Source: an uncultured Anaerolineaceae bacterium
Lineage (GTDB): Bacteria > Chloroflexota > Anaerolineae > Anaerolineales > Anaerolineaceae
Length of the DNA stretch: 64,000 nt
Reading direction: 5' to 3'
NCBI GenBank assembly: GCA_937897615.1
Contig: CALCNO010000032.1
Location: 124,001 to 188,000, forward strand
In this document: piece after piece, positions 47,647 through 56,792 of the stretch
Layout: each line of letters starts with the position of its first letter
Position numbering within the stretch: the first letter of the stretch is position 1
The notes under the pieces: model-generated
Database searches by the model: none
Told to the model about the DNA's origin: nothing
What the model saw: only the letters and a program-made list of their open reading frames with translations
Position numbers and translations under genes: made by a program

Positions 47647-47817
47647 ATGAAAATCAGCAAACCGAAGAACGTGACCTGGTGGATCTCAGTGATTCTGGGG
47701 GCTTTGGGTGTCTTGGGCACCGTCGTCTCCATCCCCGTGGTCAGTGGCCTGGCTTTCTGGTTCGTGGTTGCGGGTCTGGCGCTGCTGGCGCTGGGCTGCG
47801 CGATCAAGGGCCTGTAA
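47647..47817 (+). CDS. Small two-helix membrane protein (56 aa)
   Basis: 56 residues: basic start MKISKPKNVTWW, a helix about 11-30 and a second about 34-52, ending CAIKGL. ATAAGGAG lies six bases before the ATG, TATAAT is at 47609-47614, and a strong terminator follows, so this is a complete monocistronic gene. No family is recognised. Small hydrophobic proteins of this size often modulate membrane complexes or act in stress; no specific function can be given. Confidence 0.75.
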   Translation: MKISKPKNVTWWISVILGALGVLGTVVSIPVVSGLAFWFVVAGLALLALGCAIKGL

Positions 47818-47832
47818 GAAAAGGCTCTCCCT

Positions 47833-47868
47833 GCTGGACGACAGCCTACGCTTCGTCCAGCATTTTTT
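47833..47868. terminator. Terminator after the 56-aa protein gene
   Basis: A 9-bp perfect stem (47833-47841 with 47853-47861), an eleven-base loop and T6 on the plus strand. It lies between the convergent small membrane protein and alpha/beta hydrolase genes. Confidence 0.85.
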
Positions 47869-47878
47869 ATTTAAGCGC

Positions 47879-48580
47879 CTATTCTTGCGGGGCATGCGCC
47901 CAGGCAAGGATGGGCTCGACCCACTCTTTAAGCGGCTGGAAGAGGATGCCGTGGCCGCTGCCGATGTACAGCTCGATCTCCTTTTCCTGCTCCAGACCGG
48001 TGCCGCGCGAGGCCTCAAAGAGCCTGGCGCACGAACCCGCCAGAGGGTCGCCGGCATCGTAGAGCGAGAGCACATTGCCGTGCAGGGTGATGTGCCGGGC
48101 CAGCAGATCATCCACGGTTGCCGGTGAGCAGATGGAGAGGACGGCATAATTCACGCCGCGGTTCTCCACCAGGTGCGAAACGAGCAGCGCAATTCCCCCG
48201 CCTTTTGAGGCGCCCACTACGGTGATGTTGGCTTCCGGCACCCCCGCGGCAAGCAAGGTCTGTACCTGCCCGGCGACCTTTTCGGCGTACACCTGGCTGT
48301 CGGTATCTTTGGCGCGCTGCTCGCTGATAACAACGAACCCGGCCGCGCTGAACTTCTCCAGGATGGCGGCGTAATCGAAAGCACCATACTCCGTGCTCAC
48401 TGCCGGCAGCCCCTGGTCTTCCACGATCTTTGGGTGCAGGTAGAGCAGGTACTGCGCAGAAGGGTCAATGGCCTGCGGAAAGGCGTACTCTGCAAGGTCA
48501 AATGAGTTTGCCCCCGCATGCCCGCAGGCGGCGAGCAGGAGCAAAGCGAACAGGGCAACTGCACAAAAGAGTCTCTTCAC
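47879..48580 (-). CDS. Lipoprotein with alpha/beta hydrolase fold
   Basis: 233 residues, GTG start at 48580 with a weak AGG site eight bases upstream. Lipobox LLLLAAC. The body has the nucleophile elbow GASKGG (Ser in VVGASKGGGIA), an acid candidate in YDAGDPLAGSC and the catalytic His in GSGHGILFQP, a full Ser-Asp-His triad. It would act outside the membrane on an ester or similar substrate. It lies alone on its strand between a terminator and a hairpin at 48625. No narrower family is recognised. Confidence 0.78.
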   Translation of the reverse strand: MKRLFCAVALFALLLLAACGHAGANSFDLAEYAFPQAIDPSAQYLLYLHPKIVEDQGLPAVSTEYGAFDYAAILEKFSAAGFVVISEQRAKDTDSQVYAEKVAGQVQTLLAAGVPEANITVVGASKGGGIALLVSHLVENRGVNYAVLSICSPATVDDLLARHITLHGNVLSLYDAGDPLAGSCARLFEASRGTGLEQEKEIELYIGSGHGILFQPLKEWVEPILAWAHAPQE

Positions 48581-48624
48581 AATAAACCTGGACGACCAAA
48601 CGATAATCCTAGAAAATGAAAAGC

Positions 48625-48659
48625 AACTTAAAAGAGCCTTGCACCGGCTCTTTTAAGTT
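48625..48659 (-). terminator. Strong hairpin after lipoprotein copy 1
   Basis: A perfect 14-bp stem (48625-48638 with 48646-48659) with a seven-base loop. On the minus strand TTTT lies within the 3' arm, followed by GCTTTTC. It follows the lipoprotein stop at 48681. Confidence 0.75.
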
Positions 48660-48680
48660 TTAATGATTCTCTTTTGAATG

Positions 48681-49529
48681 TCAATCCCCAACATTCAGGG
48701 ATTGCATGAATTGATCGAGGCAGTTGATGGCAGGGGTGAAGTTGGCGGCGGCTTCGCCGTTAAGGCGCTCGATCATGGTGGTGTAATAGGTTGCCATGGC
48801 GCTCTCGTAATTGGGCGCATCCCAGGCCGGGGCGGCCAGGCCGTCGGGCGGCACCTCGGTGGAATTCCAGGTCTCCTGCAGCCAGGCCAGGTTCACCGGG
48901 AAGATGGCCGAGACCCAGTACTTGCCGTCGCTGGTGAGTGCCTGGTAGGTGTAAAAGAGTTCGTGGTTGTTCACCGGCGCATAGTACTGGGCGTATTCGG
49001 TGATGAAGCGCACGCCGCTGCCGTTCTGGAACGGTACATACCCCAGCTGCGCATGAAAGACCTGCGCGGCGTTGAAGAGCGGCAGCAGCGGGATGTTCTG
49101 CGGGTCGGCGGGCTGGGTGGCCAGCAGCGTTTGCATATCGCTGATGCGCCCGGCGATGGTATCGTTCATGGCGGCAAAATCCGGCGCGGGGTACACGCGC
49201 AGCACGGGTTCAAAGAACTTGTCAGAAAGCGGGTAACCGCTAAAGGTGATCTTGCGGTGCTCTGGGTAGTATTCCTGCGGGCCGCTCATCTCGTCGTAGG
49301 GCACAGCCGGCTCGATCACACCTGATGGAACTACTGCCAGGCAGGAAGGCACCACCATGTAAACATTACCCAGATTGTACTCGGTGCCTTCAAAGGCCGG
49401 GGTGGCGGTGGGCACGTCTACAACGGGGGTTTCCGCCTGCGGAACCGGGGTGTTCCAGTTGATGGTAAAAGGCAGGCTGCATGAAACCAGCAGCAGGCAC
49501 AGGCAGGCAAGGGCGAATAACCGTTTCAT
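48681..49529 (-). CDS. Lipoprotein, paralog pair member 1
   Basis: 282 residues. Lipobox LLLVSC, an ATG with GGAGG upstream. After a Thr/Pro linker the domain has YNLGNVYMVVPSCLA, EYYPEHRKITFSGYPLSDKF, VPFQNGSGVRFITEYAQYYA, ALTSDGKYWVSAIFPVN and a C-terminal NCLDQFMQSLNV. These segments recur in the neighbour at 49643, so the genes are paralogs from tandem duplication. No family function is known; the two conserved cysteines (PSC, NCL) may form a disulfide. Possible role: surface or envelope protein. Confidence 0.75.
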   Translation of the reverse strand: MKRLFALACLCLLLVSCSLPFTINWNTPVPQAETPVVDVPTATPAFEGTEYNLGNVYMVVPSCLAVVPSGVIEPAVPYDEMSGPQEYYPEHRKITFSGYPLSDKFFEPVLRVYPAPDFAAMNDTIAGRISDMQTLLATQPADPQNIPLLPLFNAAQVFHAQLGYVPFQNGSGVRFITEYAQYYAPVNNHELFYTYQALTSDGKYWVSAIFPVNLAWLQETWNSTEVPPDGLAAPAWDAPNYESAMATYYTTMIERLNGEAAANFTPAINCLDQFMQSLNVGD

Positions 49530-49642
49530 GGAAACCTCCAGTAGACCATCGATTTGTCATTCTTATGATAACAAATAAACGCCGAGACGCGCCAAAAAGT
49601 TTCACTTTAATGAGACTTCGGCTGAAACGGAAAGACAGGGGG

Positions 49643-50515
49643 TTAGCGGGTGACGTTGATCGAGGTAACCAGGCTGTCCAGGCAGGCCAGGTCGGGCTTG
49701 AAGTAGTTGGCGGGGGTGTTATTCAGCAGTGTGGTCATCAGCGAGTAGTAATCCTGCATCTCGGCCGTATAGTTGGCGCTGGTGGGGGAGGGCGCCAGCA
49801 TGCCGCCGTCGGGGGTGATGGTATCGTAGGGGTCGCGCTGCAGGTAAGCGGCGTTCACCGGGAAGATGGCCGAAACCCAGTATTTGGCGTCTGCGGTGAT
49901 GCCGGAGAACGCGTAGACCATCTCCTGGTTGTTGATGGCAGTGGGCGCGGCGTTGAACTGGGTGAGGCTGCGCACACCGCTGCCGTTTTGGAAGGAGAGG
50001 TAAGTTACCTGCGCCTGAAAGATGCCCTTTCCGCTCGCCTGCGGCAGGAAGGGGATCGGCCCGTCAAGCTCAGTTGGGCGCTCCCCCGCCAGTTTGCTCA
50101 AGGCCTCGTAGGAGCTGGTGATGCTTGCATCCATTATCAGGTAATCCTGCAGCGGGAAAATGTAAATGATGGGTTTGCTGGCTTTTTCTGCCAGCGGGTA
50201 GCCGCGCAGCGTGATCCGGCGGTGCTCGGGGTAAAAGGCGGGGTCGCTGCCTTTGGCCTGCGCCGCCACGCTGGTGACCGCGGCGGTGGCGTTCAGGCAG
50301 GCCGGCATCACCAGTTGAACGCCGTCCAGGTCGTACACACCGTTGGGGGTAGCTGTGGCAGTGGGGGTGGGCGGCAGGGTGGGCTGCGGCGTAAAGGTGG
50401 CCGGGGCGGCTGTTGGCGCCAGGGTGGGGTTTTGCTCCGTTGATTGAGCAGCCGGCGCAGAGCAGGAAGTGAGTACCAGGCACAGGCAGGCCAGCAGCAG
50501 GGTCTTTTTCATCAT
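49643..50515 (-). CDS. Lipoprotein, paralog pair member 2
   Basis: 290 residues, two adjacent ATG codons at the start (50515 or 50512) after AGAGGAAT. Lipobox VLTSC and a Thr/Pro-rich linker with repeated TPTATATP-like units. The body matches the neighbour at 48681: YDLDGVQLVMPACLN, PAFYPEHRRITLRGYPLAEK, LSFQNGSGVRSLTQFN, ITADAKYWVSAIFPVN and ACLDSLVTSINV. Divergence is enough to rule out a very recent copy. Function unknown. Confidence 0.75.
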   Translation of the reverse strand: MMKKTLLLACLCLVLTSCSAPAAQSTEQNPTLAPTAAPATFTPQPTLPPTPTATATPNGVYDLDGVQLVMPACLNATAAVTSVAAQAKGSDPAFYPEHRRITLRGYPLAEKASKPIIYIFPLQDYLIMDASITSSYEALSKLAGERPTELDGPIPFLPQASGKGIFQAQVTYLSFQNGSGVRSLTQFNAAPTAINNQEMVYAFSGITADAKYWVSAIFPVNAAYLQRDPYDTITPDGGMLAPSPTSANYTAEMQDYYSLMTTLLNNTPANYFKPDLACLDSLVTSINVTR

Positions 50516-50540
50516 ATTCCTCTAGGGCAAATTGCGGGGG

Positions 50541-51272
50541 TCAGGCTTCGGCAACATTTTCCCAGGGGTAGATCTCGGTGCCGCGCGCAGCCTCGCGGAT
50601 GGCGGGGTCGCTGGAATAATAGCCGCGCCGTTCTTCCGGGAGCAGTGTGGCGATCTGGCGCATGATGGTATGCCCCATCTCGTCCAGGTCATCACGGCTG
50701 GGGCGCCCGCCGCCGCTGCCGGTGAGGGGACCAAAGGGCGCGCCAAAGCGCACCGTTACCGGCACACGCCGGCCAAAACGCACCTTTTTGAAGAAATCCA
50801 CCAGCCCGTCAATGCCCATTGGCAGAATGCGCGCATTGGTGCGCCAGGCCAGAAAGGCCGTTCCGGGGCGGGCGGGGCGCAGCACCTGGGCCCAACTGCC
50901 GCCTTCAGGGAAGATGCCCAGCACGCCGTTTTGCTTCAAAATGGATTCGGCGCCCTGCAGCGTCTCACGCGAGCCGGTGCCGCGGTAGGTGGGGATGACC
51001 CCAAAGAGTTTGGAGATCCAGCCCACGGCTTTGGGGCTGTTGGGGGTTTGCGAGCCGCCCACAAATTCCAGCGGCCACGGGGTGGTGTGAATGAGCGCCA
51101 GCGGGTCTAAAAAATGGAAGTGGTTGCCCACTACCAGCAGCGGGCCGCTGGCGGGCAGATTTTCTTTGCCTTCAATTGTGAAATCGGCCAGCACGCCGAA
51201 CGCCGCAGCAATGCCAGTCTTGAGGATGCCGCGGACGAACCTGCGGCGCGGGTATTTGATCTCTTTGGCCAT
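50541..51272 (-). CDS. 1-acylglycerol-phosphate acyltransferase-like (PlsC family)
   Basis: 243 residues from the ATG at 51272, which lies 7 bases after TATAAT (51280-51285); it is leaderless. PlsC motifs are present: NHFHFLD (HX4D), IPTYRGTGSRETL and FPEGGSW, with LPMGIDGL near block IV. It should acylate a lysophospholipid or related glycerolipid at the membrane. The gene ends 26 bp before the paralogous lipoproteins and is not obviously linked to them. A hydrophobic segment near 19-35 may dip into the membrane. Confidence 0.85.
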   Translation of the reverse strand: MAKEIKYPRRRFVRGILKTGIAAAFGVLADFTIEGKENLPASGPLLVVGNHFHFLDPLALIHTTPWPLEFVGGSQTPNSPKAVGWISKLFGVIPTYRGTGSRETLQGAESILKQNGVLGIFPEGGSWAQVLRPARPGTAFLAWRTNARILPMGIDGLVDFFKKVRFGRRVPVTVRFGAPFGPLTGSGGGRPSRDDLDEMGHTIMRQIATLLPEERRGYYSSDPAIREAARGTEIYPWENVAEA

Positions 51273-51279
51273 AGGCTCA

Positions 51280-51285
51280 ATTATA
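51280..51285 (-). promoter_or_regulatory. -10 box of leaderless PlsC-like gene
   Basis: TATAAT with seven bases to the ATG at 51272. The preceding region is the T-rich arm of the terminator for the transporter gene. Confidence 0.6.
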
Positions 51286-51295
51286 CCCAAGATGC

Positions 51296-51327
51296 AAAAA
51301 AGAGCCGCCAGTTTTGGGCTGGCGGCT
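51296..51327 (-). terminator. Terminator after the UMF1-type transporter
   Basis: A 9-bp perfect stem (51303-51311 with 51319-51327) followed by T6 on the minus strand. It separates the transporter (stop 51338) from the PlsC-like gene. Confidence 0.88.
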
Positions 51328-51337
51328 GCTGGAGCAA

Positions 51338-52660
51338 TTAATCGAACTTGAGCGGGTCTTTGTGCGTCACCTTGCGTACGCGCAGCAGGAAGAACATGCC
51401 AATGAGCAGGAAGGCCACCACAGAGCCGATGGCCCAGTACATGGCGTTCATCTTGACCACGGCTTCAGTAAAGCCGTGCGCCGGGTTGCCGTACCAATCG
51501 ATCATGGCGGCGTACACGGAGCCGAACACCAGCGGGCCGACAAAAGTGGAGGTGCGGCCAGCCACGGAAAGGAAGCCGTAGAACTCGGCGGTCTTTTCGT
51601 GCGGAGAGAGCTGGCTGACCATGGTGCGGCTGACGGCCTGCACTGCGGAGAGCGAGAAGCCAGCCAGGGCGCCTACGAGATAGAAAATGGTCTTAGACTG
51701 GGTGAAGAACAGGATCGAAACCACCAGCATGAGCATGATCAGCGCCCACAGGATGGCCTGTTTGCTGCTGTACTTTTGCGAGATCCAGCCGCCCAGGAAG
51801 GCGCCACCGGCACCGGCGATCTGCAGGATGATGATGAGGACAATCAGTTCCGAGGTCTGGAAGCCGAAGAGAATGGCAGCGATGATGGAAGCGTTGTCCA
51901 TCAGCATCATAATGCCGTCGTTATAGATGAGGAAGGCGATGGCGTACTTGATGAATTCCTTGTAGCGTTTGACATCGCGGAAGGTCTCGCCCAATTTCTT
52001 GAAAGCGTGCGAGAAGGTGGATTCGCCAGCGGCCAGTTTTTCAGGCTCGTTGATCTGCTTGACGTTGAGGAACACGGGGATGGAGCTGAGGGCGAAGAAC
52101 AGCGCGGTGATGAGGAAGGAGATGCGCACCATCAGCGTGCCGCCGATGAGCTGGATGGGGATGAGCACGATCACCAGCGCCAGGATGCCGCCCAGCATGC
52201 CCATGGCCCAGCCGTTGCCGGAGACCTTGTTGATCGTCTCGGGGGTAGATACATCCACCAACAGCGCATCATAAAAAACCTGTGAGGCGCGGTAACCGAT
52301 CTCGGCCAGGATGAAGAAGACCATGCCCATCACCACATCGCCCTTCTGCACAAAGAAGAGCAGGGCGGTAAAGACCACCGAGATGGCGGTGAAAATGAAG
52401 AGCAGTTTTTTCTTGGCGCGCGAGAAATCGGCGATGGTACCCAGCACGGGCGAGACCACCGCCACCAGGATGGCCGCAATGCCCACTGCCAGGTTCCACA
52501 GCGAGGGGCCTTTGATGTGGTCAACGACCACGGAAGAGAAATAAACGGAAAAGACCGCCAGCAGGATCACGGAGGCGTATGCGGAATTGCCGAAGTCGTA
52601 GAAGTACCACGACCAGCGCGTACGGCGAACAGACTTATCAATTGCAGTGGATTGGGCCAT
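51338..52660 (-). CDS. MFS transporter, UMF1/Atg22-like
   Basis: 440 residues, twelve membrane segments. The N-terminal WSWYFYDFGNSAYASVILLAVF is the hallmark of the UMF1 (Atg22-like) branch of the major facilitator superfamily, and YNDGIMMLMDNASI in the second half is also typical. Yeast Atg22 exports amino acids from the vacuole; bacterial members are uncharacterised. The charged loop with ADFSRAKKK corresponds to the MFS motif A. A terminator follows. Divergent from the LpxL-like gene at 52822. Confidence 0.88.
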   Translation of the reverse strand: MAQSTAIDKSVRRTRWSWYFYDFGNSAYASVILLAVFSVYFSSVVVDHIKGPSLWNLAVGIAAILVAVVSPVLGTIADFSRAKKKLLFIFTAISVVFTALLFFVQKGDVVMGMVFFILAEIGYRASQVFYDALLVDVSTPETINKVSGNGWAMGMLGGILALVIVLIPIQLIGGTLMVRISFLITALFFALSSIPVFLNVKQINEPEKLAAGESTFSHAFKKLGETFRDVKRYKEFIKYAIAFLIYNDGIMMLMDNASIIAAILFGFQTSELIVLIIILQIAGAGGAFLGGWISQKYSSKQAILWALIMLMLVVSILFFTQSKTIFYLVGALAGFSLSAVQAVSRTMVSQLSPHEKTAEFYGFLSVAGRTSTFVGPLVFGSVYAAMIDWYGNPAHGFTEAVVKMNAMYWAIGSVVAFLLIGMFFLLRVRKVTHKDPLKFD

Positions 52661-52821
52661 AGGAACGCTCCAGATGTGAGATGGGTGGTAGGGGGATAAA
52701 AAAATTCTACCACAACAGAATAATTAACCCTCGACCAGCGATAAGGTTACTCAACGCAGGTGGTTTTTGCATGTGCCAAAATATACATAACTTGGGTAAA
52801 ATTGCGGCAAGGGAGCAATCT

Positions 52822-53739
52822 ATGCCAGTCCCATTTTGGAAGACCGAGTTCTTTGGTACGGCAATGAGCTATCTCATCAGCCAGATGCCCCCCAGGGTGG
52901 GCTATCGGCTGGCAGATATGATCGCACATGTGGCCGCCAATGATGTGATGAGTCCTGGCCATCGCGCCATGCGCGTCAATCAATGGGTGGTACACGGCGG
53001 CCAGGCCAGCCCGCGCAAACTGCGCCAGGTGGTGCGGCAGGTGTACTACAACCAGGGGCGCGCCATCTATGATTTTTACCATTATCTCAATCATCCCGAG
53101 GATGTGCAGCGCCTGGTGAGCATGACGCCGGAATTTACGCGCGTGCTGGAAGAGACAAAGCAGCAAAAGCAGGGAACCTTGCTGCTCATGCCGCACCTCA
53201 CCGGCTTCAACCTGGGAGGGCTGCTGCCGCCCATGCTGGGGTATCGCATCCTCACCCTTTCTTACCCCAACCCCACGCGCGGCTACCGTTTGCAGAACAA
53301 ATTCCGCTCTGACCGCGGCCTTGAGGTGGAGCCGATGTCGGCGTCTTCCTGGCAGCATGCGCGCGAGCGTTTGCAGCAGGGCGGCATTGTGCTCACCGGC
53401 GTAGACCGCCCGCTTGCCGACCCCAGTTATGCCCCGCGCTTTTTTGGGCGGCCTTCGGCGCTGCCGGTGGCCTACATGCAGCTGGCGCTGCATACCAACG
53501 CCCGCGTGTTTGTCATCGCCTTTCGCACCAACCCCGACCGCACCTGTGAGCTGCTCACCTCCCCGCAGGTGGAGCTGGAGCGGCGCGCGGACCCCCACGA
53601 AGAGATGCTGGTGAACACCGAAAAAGTGCTGCTGGAGGTGGAGAAATTCATCCTGCAGGACCCCACCCAGTGGGTGATGTTCTTTCCGGTCTGGCCGGGG
53701 GCCGATGCCGAGCTGCCGGCAAAGTTCAGGGTGAAATGA
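52822..53739 (+). CDS. LpxL/HtrB-like lysophospholipid acyltransferase
   Basis: 305 residues from the ATG at 52822 (GGGAG eight bases upstream). The lysophospholipid acyltransferase fold is shown by LLMPHLTGFNLGG (the HX4-type site is changed: H-L-T-G-F-N), GVDRPL and VMFFPVWPG near the end. Relatives add fatty acids to lipid A or to phosphatidylinositol mannosides. Because Chloroflexota usually lack lipid A, a glycolipid or phospholipid acceptor is more likely. The altered histidine motif (Asn or Asp position) deserves checking. The next gene overlaps its stop by the ATGA type. Confidence 0.75.
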   Translation: MPVPFWKTEFFGTAMSYLISQMPPRVGYRLADMIAHVAANDVMSPGHRAMRVNQWVVHGGQASPRKLRQVVRQVYYNQGRAIYDFYHYLNHPEDVQRLVSMTPEFTRVLEETKQQKQGTLLLMPHLTGFNLGGLLPPMLGYRILTLSYPNPTRGYRLQNKFRSDRGLEVEPMSASSWQHARERLQQGGIVLTGVDRPLADPSYAPRFFGRPSALPVAYMQLALHTNARVFVIAFRTNPDRTCELLTSPQVELERRADPHEEMLVNTEKVLLEVEKFILQDPTQWVMFFPVWPGADAELPAKFRVK

Positions 53740-54602
53740 GATCGAAATTACACTCCCCGCTCGCTGCATTTGCACTGCTGGCACTGGCTGCGGCCTGTAT
53801 CCCGTTTGCGCCGGCTGCCACCACCGCGCCAACAGCCGATGCCACCGCTGCGCCGGCTGCCACCCCAACCCCGCTGCCCACCGCCACGCCGGCTGGCTGC
53901 ACGGAGACTTCCGGGCACATTGAGCGTGTGCCGGTTCCTTCCGCGCTGCTGGAGGGAACGTTGTGGGTCTCGGTGTACACGCCGCCGTGCTATTCGGCGC
54001 AGCCGGAAACCCCCTACCCGGTGCTCTACCTGCTGCACGGGCAAACTCAGGATGACTCGCTTTGGCCGGGCATGGGCTTGCAGGCCATTGTGGACGAGGC
54101 CATCGTTGCGGGGCAAACACCTTTTCTCATCGTCATGCCGTTTGAAGAGCGCAACTTTGATGCGGTGGGCGATTCCAAATTCCCGGCTGCGGTGATGCAG
54201 GAATTGCTGCCCTGGGTGGAAGCCAATTATCCCGTTTGTACTGAGCGTGCCTGCCGCGCCATTGGCGGCATCAGCCGCGGCGGCGGCTGGGCAGTGCACA
54301 TTGCCCTGCGCAACTTTGAGACCTTTGGCACCGTCGGCGCGCACTCAATGGGCCTGATGCCCGGCGACTGGTGGTACGTGGGGCACCTGCTGGAAACACA
54401 TACTGCCTCAGAGTTCCCGCGCATCTACATGGATCGCGGCGAGAACGATTATCTGGCAGAGGATATTGACCTGTTCGAGAGCGCCCTCACCAATGGCGGC
54501 ATTGCCCATGAATTTCACCTGTGGCCGGGGCAGCACGAGCTGGCCTACTGGCAGGCGCACATCGCCGATTACCTGCACTGGTACATGCAGGGCTGGCAGT
54601 GA
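53736..54602 (+). CDS. Secreted lipoprotein esterase (enterochelin-esterase-like fold)
   Basis: 288 residues from the ATG at 53736, overlapping the previous stop (ATGA). Lipobox LALAAAC, a Thr/Ala/Pro linker, then an alpha/beta hydrolase of the putative-esterase family: PYPVLYLLHGQTQDDS, the nucleophile in GGISRGGGWA, an acid in DRGENDYL and the catalytic His in PGQHELAYW. Members hydrolyse sugar or trilactone esters outside the cell, or act as mycolyltransferase-like enzymes (antigen 85 fold). Coupling to an acyltransferase gene suggests an envelope lipid role. Confidence 0.82.
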   Translation: MRSKLHSPLAAFALLALAAACIPFAPAATTAPTADATAAPAATPTPLPTATPAGCTETSGHIERVPVPSALLEGTLWVSVYTPPCYSAQPETPYPVLYLLHGQTQDDSLWPGMGLQAIVDEAIVAGQTPFLIVMPFEERNFDAVGDSKFPAAVMQELLPWVEANYPVCTERACRAIGGISRGGGWAVHIALRNFETFGTVGAHSMGLMPGDWWYVGHLLETHTASEFPRIYMDRGENDYLAEDIDLFESALTNGGIAHEFHLWPGQHELAYWQAHIADYLHWYMQGWQ

Positions 54603-54669
54603 CGCTGCTGATATAATTTTCATAACCGGCGCACTGCCGGAATACCAACCTGAGACCAAAGGACATTCC

Positions 54670-56766
54670 ATGACCTCTTCTCTTGCGCCGTTCTTTTCCG
54701 CTGCCGGCGTGGCAGTGATCGGAGCCTCGGCCAACCCCCGTAAACTGAGTCACGGCATCCTGCGCAACCTGCTTGCTTCCAAATACGCGGGCGGCATCTA
54801 CCCGGTGAACCCCGGCGAGAGCGAGATCCTCGGCAAGCATTGTTATTCCTCCATCCTGGATGTGCCGGCCCCGGTGGAACTGGCGGTGATCGTGGTGCCG
54901 GTGGCGGCCACCCCGGCCACGCTGGAAGACTGCGGCAAACGCGGCATCCGTGCGGCGGTGATCATCTCCGGTGGCTTCAAGGAAGTGGGGCAGAGCGGCG
55001 CCGACCTGGAAAAAGAGTGTTTGCGTATAGCCAACAAATACCACATGCGCCTGATCGGCCCCAACTGCGTGGGTACCATGGACTTGCACACCGGGCTCAA
55101 CACCACCTTCATTCACGGCATGCCGGATGAGGGCGGCATTGGCTTCGTCTCGCAATCCGGGGCGGTGTGCGGCGGGGTGGTGGACTTCCTCTACGGCAAA
55201 AAGGTAGGCTTCTCGCATTTCATCAGCCTGGGTAATGAGGCCGATGTGACCGAGACCGATATGATCGAGTACCTGGGGCAGGAGCCGCGCGTGCGCGTGA
55301 TTGCCTGCTACGTGGAGCAGATCCGTGACGGGCGGCGCTTTTTGGAAGTGGCACGCCAGGTCTCGCGCACCAAGCCGATCGTACTCCTCAAGGGCGGCCG
55401 CTCAGACGCCGGCGCACGTGCGGTCAGTTCGCACACGGGTTCGCTGGCGGGGTCTCATGCCGCTTACCAGGCGGCCTTTGCCCAGGCCGGCGTGATCGAG
55501 GTGGACACCTTCGCCGAGCTGTTCGATGTGGCGGTGGCGTTCGATTTTCAGCCCCTGCCGCGCGGCACCAATGCCGTGCTGCTCACCAATGCCGGCGGGC
55601 CGGCTGCACTGGCCAGCGATGCGCTTTCCTTCAACGGCTTCCGCCTGGAAAACCTGGAAGAAGATACCCGCGCGGCACTGCGCACCTTTTTGAATCCCAG
55701 CGCGCAGGTGGGCAACCCGGTGGATATGCTGGGCGCCGCCGAACCGCAGGATTACGCCCGCGTCATCGAGACGCTGAAAAAAGATAAAACGGTGGATGTG
55801 ATCATCCCCATCCTGGTGCCGCAGGCGCTGGTGGACCCGCGCGCCGTGGCGCAGGCGGTGGTGGATGCCTCGCAGGGGGCCGGCAAGCCCGTGCTCACCT
55901 GCATCATGGGCGATATGTCGGTGGCGGAGCCGCGGGTGATCCTGCACTCCAACCGCATGCCCATGTACACCCTGCCAGAGGCGATGGGCCAGGTGTTGAA
56001 GGCGATGAAAACCTACGCCGATTGGCTGGCCAAACCGGCTGTCAAAGCCGCCGCGCCCAAAGGGATCGATGCCGAGGCCGCGCGCAAGCTGCTGCTGGCA
56101 CCGCAGGCCGGCAAGGTGCTGGGCGAGGCGCAGACCCGCCCCATCCTTCAGGCGTATGGCATTCCGCTGGTGAAGGGCGGCGAGGCGCATTCCGCGGCAG
56201 AGGCCGCGGCGCTGGCCGAGCGGATCGGCTTGCCGGTGGCGCTCAAGATCATCTCGCCGCAATTGCTGCACAAATCCGATTCCGGCGGCATCCGCCTGGG
56301 TCTTAAAACCGCGGCAGAAGTAAGCGCAGCCTATGAACAGATGTTCAGTGAGATCCGTGTGCGCCAGCCGCAGGCGGATTTACAAGGTGTGCTGGTGGAG
56401 CAGATGGCGCCACGCGGCCAGGAGGTCATTGTGGGGCTGCGGCGCGACCCCGGCTTTGGCCCGGTGGTGATGTTCGGGCTGGGCGGCATTTATGTGGAAT
56501 TATTCAAGGATGTTTCGTTCCGGGTGGCGCCGGTGAGCGCCGCCGAAGCGCTGGAGATGATCAACGAGACCCGTGCCGGCAAGCTGCTTGGCGGGCTGCG
56601 CGGCGCTGCCCCCGCCGACCTGCAGGCCGTGGTGGAGGTGATCCAGCGCCTGGGGCAGTTGGGGCTGGACTTCCCCGAGATTGCCGAGGCCGAAGTAAAC
56701 CCGCTGCTGGCCTTCCTGCAGGGCCAGGGCGCGCTGGCGCTGGACGGGCGCATTCTGCTTTCATAA
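54670..56766 (+). CDS. ADP-forming acyl-CoA synthetase (acetate-CoA ligase family), fused alpha-beta
   Basis: 698 residues from the ATG at 54670 (AAAGGAC upstream); the longer frame overlaps the esterase gene. Domain order: CoA-binding domain (AVIGASANPRKLSHGI at about 13-28), ligase-CoA domain with the phospho-accepting H255 in SHTGSLAGS, and the C-terminal ATP-grasp (LVKGGEAHSAAEAAAL, LKIISPQLLHKSDSGG, EVNPLLAF). It interconverts acyl-CoA plus ADP and phosphate with acid plus CoA and ATP, yielding ATP in fermenting anaerobes. A TATAAT lies near 54611. Acetate specificity is inferred. Confidence 0.9.
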   Translation: MTSSLAPFFSAAGVAVIGASANPRKLSHGILRNLLASKYAGGIYPVNPGESEILGKHCYSSILDVPAPVELAVIVVPVAATPATLEDCGKRGIRAAVIISGGFKEVGQSGADLEKECLRIANKYHMRLIGPNCVGTMDLHTGLNTTFIHGMPDEGGIGFVSQSGAVCGGVVDFLYGKKVGFSHFISLGNEADVTETDMIEYLGQEPRVRVIACYVEQIRDGRRFLEVARQVSRTKPIVLLKGGRSDAGARAVSSHTGSLAGSHAAYQAAFAQAGVIEVDTFAELFDVAVAFDFQPLPRGTNAVLLTNAGGPAALASDALSFNGFRLENLEEDTRAALRTFLNPSAQVGNPVDMLGAAEPQDYARVIETLKKDKTVDVIIPILVPQALVDPRAVAQAVVDASQGAGKPVLTCIMGDMSVAEPRVILHSNRMPMYTLPEAMGQVLKAMKTYADWLAKPAVKAAAPKGIDAEAARKLLLAPQAGKVLGEAQTRPILQAYGIPLVKGGEAHSAAEAAALAERIGLPVALKIISPQLLHKSDSGGIRLGLKTAAEVSAAYEQMFSEIRVRQPQADLQGVLVEQMAPRGQEVIVGLRRDPGFGPVVMFGLGGIYVELFKDVSFRVAPVSAAEALEMINETRAGKLLGGLRGAAPADLQAVVEVIQRLGQLGLDFPEIAEAEVNPLLAFLQGQGALALDGRILLS

Positions 56767-56792
56767 GTGCCGCGACGCAAACCGGAGGAACG